Assembly (NCBI GenBank): GCA_009784085.1
Contig: WRCJ01000011.1
Coordinates: 1 to 27,606, forward strand
From: Oscillospiraceae bacterium
GTDB lineage: Bacteria; Bacillota; Clostridia; Oscillospirales; UBA929
Direction: 5' to 3'
Length of the DNA: 27,606 nucleotides
Shown here: piece by piece, positions 1 to 7,110 of the stretch
Position numbering within the stretch: the first letter of the stretch is position 1
Layout of the letters: each line of letters starts with the position of its first letter
Notes under the pieces: generated by a model
Told to the model about the DNA's origin: nothing
What the model saw: the letters and a program-made list of their open reading frames with translations, nothing else
Database searches by the model: none
Made by a program: the position numbers and the translations under genes

Positions 1-483
1 CTCCTCCGCATTTGCGGTACGGTTGCGGCGGCAGTGCAGCCTGGTATAACTCTTGTAGTTGATGAGGTAGTACAGAAGCAGGCCTAATACGCCGAGCGCG
101 TAAACGAGTACGGCGATCATCCCAGCGGAAACAGCTTGGTTTAGTATTGTTTCCGCCAACGACGCAGGCTGCGTCGGCCCGGTAGCCGGCGTTGCCCCGA
201 CAGCCGGCGTTTGTGCCTGCGGCACCGGAATGACAGGCGCGGCAGGAACCACGATCTGCTCCACCACCGATTGCACCGGCGCGGCCGGCAGAGGGCTGTT
301 GTCCGGCAGGACGACAATCATTGATATAGGCACAAGCAACGTGAAAAGGACTACCAGCCACAGATAGTACTGCGCCGATTTCGGTAAACGGTCACGCGCA
401 AGCGGCTTTATCGCGAACAGTAAGAGCGCGAGTATACTGCCGGTGATCGACATGATCAGGAGGGTTCGGATCACGTCAGTCAT
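1..483 (-). CDS. BlaR1/MecR1-type membrane sensor, N-terminal part (cut by window edge)
   Basis: The first 161 codons are visible; the rest lies beyond position 1. The translation opens MTDVIRTLLIMSITGSILAL and has two early hydrophobic segments (about residues 4-22 and 38-55) around a basic loop ending in a YYLWLVVLF-like stretch, the typical start of M56-family BlaR1/MecR1 sensors. A Pro/Ala/Val-rich extracellular linker follows, then a third hydrophobic segment near residues 125-147. The HEXXH protease site and any sensor domain are not in the window. The ATG overlaps the stop of the BlaI-type repressor by 4 bp (ATGA), so the two are co-translated. In known pairs the sensor triggers cleavage of the repressor. 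The family is fairly sure; the ligand is unknown. Confidence 0.8.
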   Translation of the reverse strand, partial: MTDVIRTLLIMSITGSILALLLFAIKPLARDRLPKSAQYYLWLVVLFTLLVPISMIVVLPDNSPLPAAPVQSVVEQIVVPAAPVIPVPQAQTPAVGATPATGPTQPASLAETILNQAVSAGMIAVLVYALGVLGLLLYYLINYKSYTRLHCRRNRTANAEE

Positions 484-851
484 TTCGCTTCGCCTCCCAT
501 CCTGAAGAAATCCCGCAGATCGTCGATGTCGGTGTCAGTCAGGTGTCCGTTGCGCACCATAGCCAGGGCGAGCTTTTTCGCGCCCCCGAATTTTTCAAGC
601 ACGGCTTTTTCCTCGGAGAGGATGAAGTCGTCCTCGGTGATGAGCGGTATATACCTCGCGACGCCATACCGTTCGGATGGCTCGATCAAGCCCTTGTCCC
701 GCAGGCGGGCGACCAACGTGTGCGTGGTCGATCTGTTCCAGCCTTTCGTAATCTCAAGTTCCCCAAGAAATTCGGATACTTTGAGCGGACGCTGTTCGCG
801 CCATAGGATACGCATGATTGCCAGTTCTGCGTCTGAGATTCTTACGTCCAT
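480..851 (-). CDS. BlaI/MecI/CopY-family transcriptional repressor
   Basis: A protein of about 123 residues with the winged-helix fold of penicillinase repressors. It opens MDVRISDAELAIMRILW, contains NRSTTHTLVARLRDKGLI (recognition helix and wing), and ends in a helical dimerisation tail. Such repressors bind a dyad in their own promoter until cleaved by the partner membrane protease, encoded immediately downstream with a 4-bp overlap. The ATG at 851 is preferred over a TTG at 857: the GGGAGGG ribosome site lies 9 nt before the ATG but only 3 nt before the TTG. A consensus promoter with an embedded dyad lies upstream at 889-917. No beta-lactamase gene is visible, so the regulated function is unknown. 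Confidence 0.9.
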   Translation of the reverse strand: MDVRISDAELAIMRILWREQRPLKVSEFLGELEITKGWNRSTTHTLVARLRDKGLIEPSERYGVARYIPLITEDDFILSEEKAVLEKFGGAKKLALAMVRNGHLTDTDIDDLRDFFRMGGEAK

Positions 852-888
852 TTGCAATTTCCCTCCCGAAAATTTCCTTCTGTAATTT

Positions 889-917
889 ATTCTACATCAG
901 TAGATATTTATTGTCAA
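889..917 (-). promoter_or_regulatory. Promoter with embedded BlaI-type operator
   Basis: Read on the minus strand there is a perfect -35 (TTGACA, 912-917), a 17-bp spacer and a -10 (TAGAAT, 889-894). The perfect dyad TCTAC-ATCA-GTAGA occupies 891-904, between and over these elements, and contains the TACA/TGTA-like core known for BlaI/MecI operators. A second looser TGTA-N8-TACA dyad lies at 881-896. The arrangement predicts autorepression of the blaI-blaR1-like pair. Confidence 0.8.
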
Positions 918-981
918 GGGTTAATTTCGACATTTGTAAATATTTTTTCGAAAGGCAGGGCTTTCTCTTTGCGTCCTGCTG

Positions 982-1155
982 CCGCTGCTTTTTTTAGCTT
1001 ATTATCGGAATGATATCTTTCGATAATGGCAATAATCCTATTGATATTATTCCGATAATGTGGTAAGCTTTTCGGGAAGGGGCAGGTGATTTTCATGGAT
1101 TATGTCAGCGTCAAACAGGTTGCGGAACAATACTGAAACAGTATTTGAACTTGGT
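982..1155 (+). pseudogene. Internally deleted remnant of the Fic toxin gene
   Basis: This stretch is a second copy of the start of the fic gene found at 4260-4400. It has nearly identical upstream DNA, the same AGGTGA ribosome site and the same first 12 codons (MDYVSVKQVAEQ, from ATG 1095). After GAACAAT the match jumps to the far 3' end of the gene: CTGAAACAGTATTTG here corresponds to about 5251-5265. Roughly 870 bp are missing, and a TGA at 1134-1136 stops translation after 13 codons. The junction lies at a short shared GAAC, suggesting deletion between short homologies. The upstream inverted repeat remains intact, so the locus may still bind the regulator. It cannot encode an active Fic protein. 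Confidence 0.85.
1002..1058. promoter_or_regulatory. Long inverted repeat (operator copy 1, before fic remnant)
   Basis: Two 16-bp arms (1002-1017 and 1043-1058, 15 of 16 paired; outer 10 bp TTATCGGAAT/ATTCCGATAA perfect) flank a 25-bp centre. The arms are identical to those before the intact fic gene (4273-4329); the centres differ at only two positions. This is probably an operator that survived loss of the coding part. Confidence 0.7.
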
Positions 1156-1241
1156 GAATCAGCTGAAATGGTAGCGTAAATCATTGCAACCGCAACGCAG
1201 TATTCGCCTGAGTTGTTTATCTGGTTATAACCGAATAACTA

Positions 1242-1270
1242 TTGACAATGTAGAGGAGATGCGGTATAAT
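1242..1270 (+). promoter_or_regulatory. Consensus sigma-A-type promoter of the ATPase gene
   Basis: TTGACA at 1242-1247, a 17-bp spacer, and TATAAT at 1265-1270: a full match to the vegetative consensus. The ribosome site GGAAGGAG (1276-1283) begins only 5 nt after the -10, so the leader must be very short. A 10-bp palindrome, GGTTATAACC, lies at about 1223-1232, just upstream. Confidence 0.85.
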
Positions 1271-1293
1271 ACATAGGAAGGAGCGTGATCGAT

Positions 1294-2553
1294 ATGATTT
1301 TCCGACCTGCCTATGTTGATAAAATAATGACGTATGTTGATACGCCGTTTGTGAAAATCCTTTCCGGCGTTCGTCGTTGCGGAAAGTCCACCATTCTTAA
1401 AATGGTTGCGGAAAAGCTACGCAAGCGCGGTGTTTCCGACGATTGCATTTTGACATACAACTTGGATTCATTACAATATGAAGATCTGACTGCAAAAATG
1501 CTTTACGACGAGGTCAAGGAAAAGTTATCGCCAACGGGGAAAACTTATTTATTCCTCGATGAGATTCAAGAAGTTAAGGATTGGGAAAAAGCCGTCAATT
1601 CATTTATGACAGATTTTCATGTGGACTTGTATGTGACAGGCTCGAATTCCCGCATGATGTCAAGCGAGATTTCAACCTATCTCACAGGCCGGTATGTTCA
1701 ATTTCGCGTGTTTCCGTTGTCGTTTGCTGAGTATCTAGTGTTTCGTAAGGAATATAGTGGTAGGTATCCCAGCGGATTAACGGAAGCGTTACATCAGCAT
1801 TATGGACTTCCATATAATGAATTGCACAGCGAATTTGCACGATATCTGCGCTACGGCGGTTTTCCGGCGACGCATTTACAGGAATACGGCGTTGACGAAA
1901 CCTACACCATAGTAAAAGATATATATAATTCAACGATATTCACGGATATAGTCAAACGCAACCAAATCCGGAAGGTTGATCAGTTAGAACGGATCGTAAA
2001 GTTTGCCTTTGACAATATCGGCAGGACTTTTTCAGCGGCTTCCATTTCAAAATATCTAAAATCAGAACGTCGCGCGATTGACAATGAAACGGTATATAAT
2101 TATCTCAATAAGTTAGTAGGAGCGTTTATTTTGCACCGATGCTCACGCTTTGATTTACAAGGCAAGGAGCTTTTGAAAACACAGGAAAAGTTTTATGTCT
2201 GCGACCCCGCCATGAAATATAGCGTGTTGGGTTATACGCCCGACAGTGTTGCGGCTATGCTTGAAAATGTCGTTTATTTGGAATTGCTTCGCCGTGGATA
2301 TGAAGTGACCATTGGGAAGCTTGCAAGCGGTGAGATCGATTTTGTAGCGACGAGACAGGAAAATAGGCTATATGTTCAAGTGACCGAAATGATTGAAAGG
2401 AAAGAAACCGAAGAACGCGAATACGAACGGTTGCTTGACATCAAAGACAATTACCCAAAATATGTCTTGCGGGCAGATGAATTTGCCGGAGGCAATTATA
2501 AAGGAATCAAAACAATGCACGTTGCGGATTTTTTACTGTCAGATGAGTTTTAG
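1294..2553 (+). CDS. AAA-type ATPase with C-terminal DUF4143-like domain
   Basis: A protein of 419 residues. The Walker A site GVRRCGKST is at about residues 25-33, Walker B YLFLDEIQ at 85-92, and the sensor strand VTGSNSRMMS near 114-123. The C-terminal third contains GEIDFVATRQ followed by a beta strand YVQVTE, typical of the DUF4143 domain, which has a nuclease-like fold with an often degenerate active site. Families of this build are common in bacterial and archaeal accessory DNA, and their function is largely unestablished. The ATG at 1294 is chosen because GGAAGGAG lies 10 nt upstream; an in-frame GTG at 1285 is only 1 nt from it. It has its own strong promoter. The low-GC island with HipA- and Fic-like neighbours suggests, but does not prove, a stress or defence role. 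Confidence 0.85.
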   Translation: MIFRPAYVDKIMTYVDTPFVKILSGVRRCGKSTILKMVAEKLRKRGVSDDCILTYNLDSLQYEDLTAKMLYDEVKEKLSPTGKTYLFLDEIQEVKDWEKAVNSFMTDFHVDLYVTGSNSRMMSSEISTYLTGRYVQFRVFPLSFAEYLVFRKEYSGRYPSGLTEALHQHYGLPYNELHSEFARYLRYGGFPATHLQEYGVDETYTIVKDIYNSTIFTDIVKRNQIRKVDQLERIVKFAFDNIGRTFSAASISKYLKSERRAIDNETVYNYLNKLVGAFILHRCSRFDLQGKELLKTQEKFYVCDPAMKYSVLGYTPDSVAAMLENVVYLELLRRGYEVTIGKLASGEIDFVATRQENRLYVQVTEMIERKETEEREYERLLDIKDNYPKYVLRADEFAGGNYKGIKTMHVADFLLSDEF

Positions 2554-2672
2554 GGAAAACCACGGTTTATGCGTTTATGCAGGCAACTGGCATTGTCAAT
2601 GACCATATGCCGGAATGCTTTGTTTATCAGGAGATGAGAAATCAACATGTGAGAAATAGAATTCTTCCATGA
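2550..2672 (+). pseudogene. tag: 3' fragment of a DNA-3-methyladenine glycosylase I gene (tag)
   Basis: A frame overlapping the end of the ATPase gene reads GKTTVYAFMQATGIVNDH, then MPECFVYQEM, and stops at a TGA (2670-2672). This is the characteristic C-terminal segment of Tag, including the His and Cys four residues apart (NDHMPEC) that form half of its zinc site. The rest of the gene is absent, so the fragment marks the 3' end of a former tag locus truncated by arrival of the ATPase gene or by a deletion. Downstream, 2673-2780 also encodes a protein-like stretch (ILRDYLVTIKEALADPVG, then VRLPDNM) that I cannot assign. Confidence 0.65.
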
Positions 2673-2761
2673 GCAGATTCTGAGGGATTATCTCGTCACA
2701 ATCAAGGAAGCGCTTGCCGATCCGGTCGGCGTCAGGCTGCCGGACAATATGCGACAAAAAC

Positions 2762-2812
2762 ATGGCACGCATTCGGAATAAATAACTTGACTTTGTTCCG
2801 AATGCGTGCCAT
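2762..2812. promoter_or_regulatory. Perfect 17-bp inverted repeat over the promoter of the HipA-like gene
   Basis: Arms ATGGCACGCATTCGGAA (2762-2778) and its exact complement (2796-2812) flank a 17-bp centre. A -35-like TTGACT lies inside the centre at 2787-2792, and a CATACT -10 candidate (2810-2815, 17-bp spacing) overlaps the right arm. A protein bound to the dyad would block this promoter. The inner core TCGGAA/TTCCGA is shared with the inverted repeat before the fic gene. Confidence 0.75.
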
Positions 2813-2840
2813 ACTATTATCGTGAGAGGATTTGATAGCC

Positions 2841-4097
2841 TTGCATGAGAAATTCATCACCGCCCAACAAGCGGCTAAAAAATGGAATATCTCCGACCGT
2901 CGCGTCCGCGTTCTTTGCCGCGAGAACAGAATCCCCGGCGCCGTGAAAGCCGGAAAATCATATAAAATACCTGCAGATGCCCTGAAACCCATAGACGGTA
3001 GAAAATCATCTGTGGGTGAAGCGTCACGCTTCCTCAAGTGGGATAATGACGTCATCGGAACCATTGATAACGCTAACGCGGTCGCTTTTGCCCGCCCGGG
3101 TTATAACGAAGTTGTCGCGCTTTATACCCGTGGCGCAAAATCATGGACACCGGAACAGTTCACGGAATTCCTGTCCGAACGTGTTGTCAGCCAGGATCGT
3201 CGGGATATTGAGCGGATATTGTTTCGCTGTGGGTTGTCACATTACGATGTTCAGCGGATCGCAGAAATCACTCGCGGAATTCATCCTAAAGACTTGCTTT
3301 GGGTTGCGAATGATGAGAATGAAAGATTCGAGGATATCATCACCGATGTGTTTGATTCGGTGTTCCATCAAAAAATCGACCTGACCGGCGACAGCCTTAA
3401 CACGCCGGAAGGATACAACATCAAGCGTTATGGTGTGTATAACGGACAGTACGGTATCTACAAGCAGCGCATCAGCCCATTTCACCCGGATGTAGAATCT
3501 GAAGTTGCGGTTTATCTATTGGCGCAAAAATTGGGCATTCCGTGCTGCCCTGCATACAGGGCTGATAAAGACACGGTTTTCTCGGCGTTCCTCTACGACT
3601 TTGCTACGGAATATGTAGTGCATTTCCGTAGGTTGTTTAGCGGCGCACGTTCCGGCAATGAATATCAAAACCTAATCGCCGTCCGTCCGCAATACAGAGA
3701 TGACATTGCCCGAATGATCCTATTAGACTTTATCACCCGGCAGGACGACCGGCATCTTTCCAACATTGCCATTAAAGTGACAAATGCCGGCGAGTCGTTC
3801 TATCCGCTTTATGATAACGGGCGCAGCCTGTTTTATGAGGATACGGAAGAAACAGTCAGGCAAGCCATTGCCGATCCGGAAAAGTATGCCACCACCTTCG
3901 GTTATACCGGCACATATTGGGATACTGTGCGGGAGATCGCGGAGGAACGCGGCGGATTGAATGGGCTTATCAATCTTGATATTCCCAAAGATGAGATTGC
4001 GGGCATTCTCAGAGAGGCGGATTTTAAGAGATACCGTTTTGACGGCGCGTTGGAATGGATTATAAAGGCGATGGAGATGATAAATCAACTTGATTGA
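2841..4097 (+). CDS. HipA-like protein kinase fused to an N-terminal excisionase-type HTH domain
   Basis: About 418 residues. Residues 6-54 form a small helix-turn-helix domain (AAKKWNISDRRVRVLC, then a basic wing ending LKPIDGR). The C-terminal half resembles HipA/CtkA-type Ser/Thr kinases: a candidate ATP-binding lysine in GIYKQRI (near 208), a catalytic loop QDDRHLSN (D303, H305, N308) and a metal-binding YDNG (D325). Known HipA toxins phosphorylate tRNA synthetases; the target here is unknown. No separate HipB antitoxin gene is visible, so the fused HTH may supply autoregulation at the inverted repeat upstream. Start: TTG 2841 lies 10 nt after AGAGGA and matches the length of the paralogous HTH in the Fic protein; a TTG at 2832 is too close to the ribosome site. 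Confidence 0.75.
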   Translation: MHEKFITAQQAAKKWNISDRRVRVLCRENRIPGAVKAGKSYKIPADALKPIDGRKSSVGEASRFLKWDNDVIGTIDNANAVAFARPGYNEVVALYTRGAKSWTPEQFTEFLSERVVSQDRRDIERILFRCGLSHYDVQRIAEITRGIHPKDLLWVANDENERFEDIITDVFDSVFHQKIDLTGDSLNTPEGYNIKRYGVYNGQYGIYKQRISPFHPDVESEVAVYLLAQKLGIPCCPAYRADKDTVFSAFLYDFATEYVVHFRRLFSGARSGNEYQNLIAVRPQYRDDIARMILLDFITRQDDRHLSNIAIKVTNAGESFYPLYDNGRSLFYEDTEETVRQAIADPEKYATTFGYTGTYWDTVREIAEERGGLNGLINLDIPKDEIAGILREADFKRYRFDGALEWIIKAMEMINQLD

Positions 4098-4111
4098 ATT
4101 ACCTGATACCC

Positions 4112-4265
4112 TCAGTCGCCTTGCAGGAACGACGTATCAATGCCCGCCTGCCCATCGCCGTAATTCAGATATACCGCGAACTCGTCACCGCGCCCGTCCC
4201 GTACAATGACTGTATACCGGCGCGCTTGCGCGTCATAGTTGACGCTTTCCACCGATTGCTTTTTT
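4112..4265 (-). pseudogene. Possible 3' remnant of an unidentified gene
   Basis: On the minus strand this gap between the kinase and fic genes encodes a protein-like stretch (SVNYDAQARRYTVIVRDGRG, then DEFAVYLNYGDGQAG) ending at a stop at 4112. It has no ribosome site of its own: going upstream, the frame runs straight into the inverted repeat of the fic module, where the only ATG (4303) lies. It looks like the tail of a gene interrupted where the fic unit begins. I do not recognise the family, and a chance frame is possible. Confidence 0.3.
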
Positions 4266-4272
4266 TTGCTTT

Positions 4273-4329
4273 TTATCGGAATGATATCTTTCGACAATGA
4301 CAATAATCCTATTGATATTATTCCGATAA
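4273..4329. promoter_or_regulatory. Long inverted repeat (operator copy 2) before the fic gene
   Basis: Arms 4273-4288 and 4314-4329 pair at 15 of 16 positions around a 25-bp centre. They hold TCGGAA and TTCCGA cores 45 bp apart, against 23 bp in the repeat before the HipA-like gene. Weak promoter candidates lie within or just after the repeat (for example TTGATA at 4312-4317). It is probably the binding site of the HTH domain encoded by the fic gene itself. Confidence 0.7.
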
Positions 4330-4365
4330 TGTGGTAAGCTTTTCGGGAATGGGCAGGTGATTTTC

Positions 4366-5292
4366 ATGGATTATGTCAGCGTCAAACAGGTTGCGGAACA
4401 ATGGGGTATATCAGACCGCCGCGTCCGTGTTCTGTGCGAACAGGGAAAAATAGATGGCGTTGTGAAGCAAGGCCGCTCCTATCTCATTCCGTCAAATGCA
4501 GTTAAGCCGGTAGATGGCAGGTCTCTGCGCGGCGTTGATATTCCAAAAGAATACGCCGCGCTCTTTACCGGCATCGATACGCTCAAAGGGGAGTTGAAGA
4601 AACGCCGCCCTCTGACACAAGGCGAACTAAGGCGTTTGCAGGAGGAATTTCTTGTAGAGTTCACCTACAATTCCAACGCCATTGAGGGAAACACGCTGAC
4701 GCTTCGGGAAACCGCGCTGGTTTTAGAAGGCGTAACGATCGACCAAAAGCCGCTCAAAGATCATTTGGAAGCGGTAGGCCATCGCGACGCATTTTTGTAT
4801 GTGCAGCAGCTTGTTTCCGACAAAACGCCGATGACGGAAACAATTATCAGGATGATTCATTCCCTTGTGCTGACGGATAGGCCGGAAGATAAGGGTGTGT
4901 ACCGTTCTATCCCTGTGCGGATTATGGGCGCACATAAAGAGCCGCCACAACCATACCTTGTGCCGGTTCAGATGGAACAGCTTTTATATAGCTTTAACAT
5001 AGGCAAGCGACATCCGATAGAGCGCGCCGCGCTGTTTCATTTGGATTTTGAGGGTATCCACCCATTTATTGACGGGAACGGGCGAACCGGGCGGCTTATC
5101 ATCAACCTGATGCTGATGCAATGCGGGTATCCGCCGATCAATGTTAAGTTTGCAGACCAAAGGCGATATTATGACTGCTTTGACAGTTACTTTAAGGGAA
5201 ACGATTCTGCGCCTATGGTGAATATGCTTGCCGAATATCTCAAAGAACGGCTGAAACAGTATTTGGACTTGCTAGAATGCTCAAAGCAATGA
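4366..5292 (+). CDS. Fic-family AMP-transferase with fused N-terminal HTH domain and inhibitory helix
   Basis: 308 residues. Residues 4-52 are a helix-turn-helix domain with about 57% identity to that of the HipA-like kinase. SNAIEGN at 103-109 matches the autoinhibitory (S/T)xxxE(G/N) motif in the N-terminal position (class II Fic). The catalytic core HPFIDGNGRTGR at 232-243 is complete, including the active-site His. Fic enzymes usually transfer AMP to Tyr, Ser or Thr of target proteins; the target here is unknown. ATG 4366 follows AGGTGA by 5 nt; the in-frame GTG at 4357 overlaps that site. The stop directly abuts the stop of the opposing phosphoesterase gene with no bases between. A deleted copy of this gene lies at 982-1155. 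Confidence 0.88.
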   Translation: MDYVSVKQVAEQWGISDRRVRVLCEQGKIDGVVKQGRSYLIPSNAVKPVDGRSLRGVDIPKEYAALFTGIDTLKGELKKRRPLTQGELRRLQEEFLVEFTYNSNAIEGNTLTLRETALVLEGVTIDQKPLKDHLEAVGHRDAFLYVQQLVSDKTPMTETIIRMIHSLVLTDRPEDKGVYRSIPVRIMGAHKEPPQPYLVPVQMEQLLYSFNIGKRHPIERAALFHLDFEGIHPFIDGNGRTGRLIINLMLMQCGYPPINVKFADQRRYYDCFDSYFKGNDSAPMVNMLAEYLKERLKQYLDLLECSKQ

Positions 5293-6648
5293 TCAATCCA
5301 GAGAAAAAATGACGTTGCTATCCGCCGGTGGCAGGTCATGCCAAAGCCCATCCACCACATATTTTTGCGTACCGAAAATGATGCGCCCCCAAAGGCCGAG
5401 GCGGCCTTCATCGAAAGCGGGCCTTTCCGCGGGGTTCTCATCCCCTGCGTAATGTGCCACGAACGCGTCGCCCACGGCATCCGCGATGGTTTCCGCGTCC
5501 TCATCGGACACCCAGTATTTCTTCAACGTCTTGATGGCTTCATTTTCCACAGTGGTCTTTACAAAAGCCTCCGCGTTCTCCGCGAAGCCGGTGCCAGGAT
5601 GGAGCTTATCAACAATGGTGACGCTTTCCACAGAGAAACGGTTGCCTTTTAATGCGCAATATCGGATCGGGCAAGGTGCTGTGACAAGCGCCCCTGTTTC
5701 CACGTCATAGAGATATGAATCGCCAAAGGTCCCCTTAGCAATGTCATGCGCGTGGTAATGTCCGGTAAACGCCAGACGTACGTGGTACGACGCGAGAAGC
5801 TTCCCAAAATGCGTGTAGTCCTCAATCAAATAGTCCGGGTGCAGCTGGGACTGCCCGTCCCAATGCTCCACAACGCCGTGATGGATCATTACCATCACCG
5901 CTTTATGCTTTTCAATCGCTTCCGCCAGCACCTGTTCTATCCAATTCTCGGTGGATTGGCTGATCTTCCCGCCGACGATCTCCTCATGCCCCGGCTGGTT
6001 CTCCCGGTAGCGGCAGGCGTCCAGGGCCAACAACCAAAGCCCCTCCACCGGCTCGGCCACATAGCTCAGCGAGTCCGTGTCCCGTGCCAGTGCGTCGTTG
6101 TATCCGAAATCGGCATAGATCCGGGTAAAGTCTTCGGGGGCGGCACTGGCAACCGGCATCGTATCGTCCCCAGAGAAGGAAACTGCGCCGGGATTGCTGA
6201 TGTCGTGGTTGCCGGGAATGACATAGACTTTCAGCCCCCCATCGATGAGCCGCCTCAGTTTTTCCGCCGCTATCTGATGGCAAACCAGCTCCCCATCCTT
6301 GGTCAGATCCCCGGGAACCAATACAAACTTGGCGCCTGCGTCTAAAATCTCCTTGATGGCATAGTCCAGGAGGTCTTGACTGTCCAGCAAAAGCTTTCTG
6401 TCGGAATACAAAGCTGTTTCAAATGCAGTGCCTTCGGTTCCCAAAGAACTGTCATAGATGTGGATGTCGCTGATCACGGCGAAATCTGCGTCTGGATAAG
6501 CCACAGCGGCGCTTGGGTCAGCGTTATATGTATAGTTCAACTTCGGAAGGCTACTGATCCAACCGGAAACACCTGTATACCCCGCTATTCCAACAGCCAA
6601 AATGACAAGTACGCAAAGGAAGATTTTCAGTTTACGGTGCTTCTTCAT
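5293..6648 (-). CDS. Membrane-anchored calcineurin-like metallophosphoesterase
   Basis: 451 residues. A basic start followed by a hydrophobic helix (residues 8-24, no lipobox Cys) indicates export with membrane anchoring. Five metallophosphoesterase motifs are in order: DIH (61-63), GDLT (113-116), GNHD (146-149), IHHG (255-258) and GHYH (296-299). These residues bind two metal ions and hydrolyse phosphate esters; the substrate cannot be read from sequence. The start is well supported by GGAGGT 8 nt before the ATG and a good promoter at 6703-6731. The gene is convergent with fic with zero intergenic bases. Confidence 0.88.
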   Translation of the reverse strand: MKKHRKLKIFLCVLVILAVGIAGYTGVSGWISSLPKLNYTYNADPSAAVAYPDADFAVISDIHIYDSSLGTEGTAFETALYSDRKLLLDSQDLLDYAIKEILDAGAKFVLVPGDLTKDGELVCHQIAAEKLRRLIDGGLKVYVIPGNHDISNPGAVSFSGDDTMPVASAAPEDFTRIYADFGYNDALARDTDSLSYVAEPVEGLWLLALDACRYRENQPGHEEIVGGKISQSTENWIEQVLAEAIEKHKAVMVMIHHGVVEHWDGQSQLHPDYLIEDYTHFGKLLASYHVRLAFTGHYHAHDIAKGTFGDSYLYDVETGALVTAPCPIRYCALKGNRFSVESVTIVDKLHPGTGFAENAEAFVKTTVENEAIKTLKKYWVSDEDAETIADAVGDAFVAHYAGDENPAERPAFDEGRLGLWGRIIFGTQKYVVDGLWHDLPPADSNVIFSLD

Positions 6649-6702
6649 CCGAGGTTACCTCCGCAAATCACAAAATATTGCGTGCAATTGCAATCCAAGT
6701 AG

Positions 6703-6731
6703 ATTTTAACATGAAAAGTACACTATTTCAA
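6703..6731 (-). promoter_or_regulatory. Promoter of the metallophosphoesterase gene
   Basis: On the minus strand, TTGAAA (6726-6731), a 17-bp spacer and TAAAAT (6703-6708). The 12-mer ACTATTTCAACC is repeated directly at 6722-6733 and 6740-6751, over and just upstream of the -35, and may bind a regulator. Confidence 0.7.
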
Positions 6732-6766
6732 CCATGGCAACTATTTCAACCGCGCAAAGTAGGGAC

Positions 6767-6804
6767 TTGATTATTTAGCGCAATTGTGATAATATTATGC
6801 TAAA
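6767..6804 (+). promoter_or_regulatory. Promoter and operator dyad of the toxin-antitoxin operon
   Basis: TTGATT (6767-6772), 17-bp spacer, TAATAT (6790-6795). An imperfect dyad spans 6774-6804 (TTTAGCGCAAT against ATTATGCTAAA, 9 of 11 paired) and covers the -10. Phd/YefM antitoxins usually bind such palindromes to autorepress. Confidence 0.7.
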
Positions 6805-6822
6805 CGAAGGGAGGCGTTTCGC

Positions 6823-7110
6823 ATGCCACAGATCAGGCCGGTATCCGACTTACGTAACCGCTTTGCCGACATTTCTCGTGAGGTTCACGAAAGCGGCGAA
6901 CCCATCTTTCTGACTAAAAACGGCTATGGCAACATGGTCGTGATGAGCATGGAAGCCTTTGAGCGTCGGCAGTTTGAGAGCGAAATCTATTGCAAGCTGA
7001 AAGAAGCCGAGCAGGAAGCCAAAACCACCGGCATGCGTTTTTCTCAACGAGAGGTTATAGACGAGTTGAGATCGGCGATCCGGCAAAAGGCGGCGGCGCG
7101 AGATGTATGA
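6823..7110 (+). CDS. Phd/YefM-family antitoxin
   Basis: 95 residues. The N-terminal part (MPQIRPVSDLRNRFADISRE, then GEPIFLTKNGYGNMVVMS) is the Phd/YefM DNA-binding fold; the charged helical C-terminus would wrap the toxin. GGGAGG lies 8 nt before the ATG. The stop lies beyond the toxin start (8-bp overlap), the usual arrangement for coupled expression. It should neutralise the RelE/ParE-type partner and autorepress through the dyad at 6774-6804. The partner's frame is disturbed (see next gene). Confidence 0.9.
   Translation: MPQIRPVSDLRNRFADISREVHESGEPIFLTKNGYGNMVVMSMEAFERRQFESEIYCKLKEAEQEAKTTGMRFSQREVIDELRSAIRQKAAARDV

Noticed and set aside
914..1096. 60-residue minus-strand open frame between blaI and the fic remnant
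   Set aside because: It reads through the inverted repeat and the fic leader, has no ribosome site, and its sequence is explained by the duplicated operator region on the other strand.
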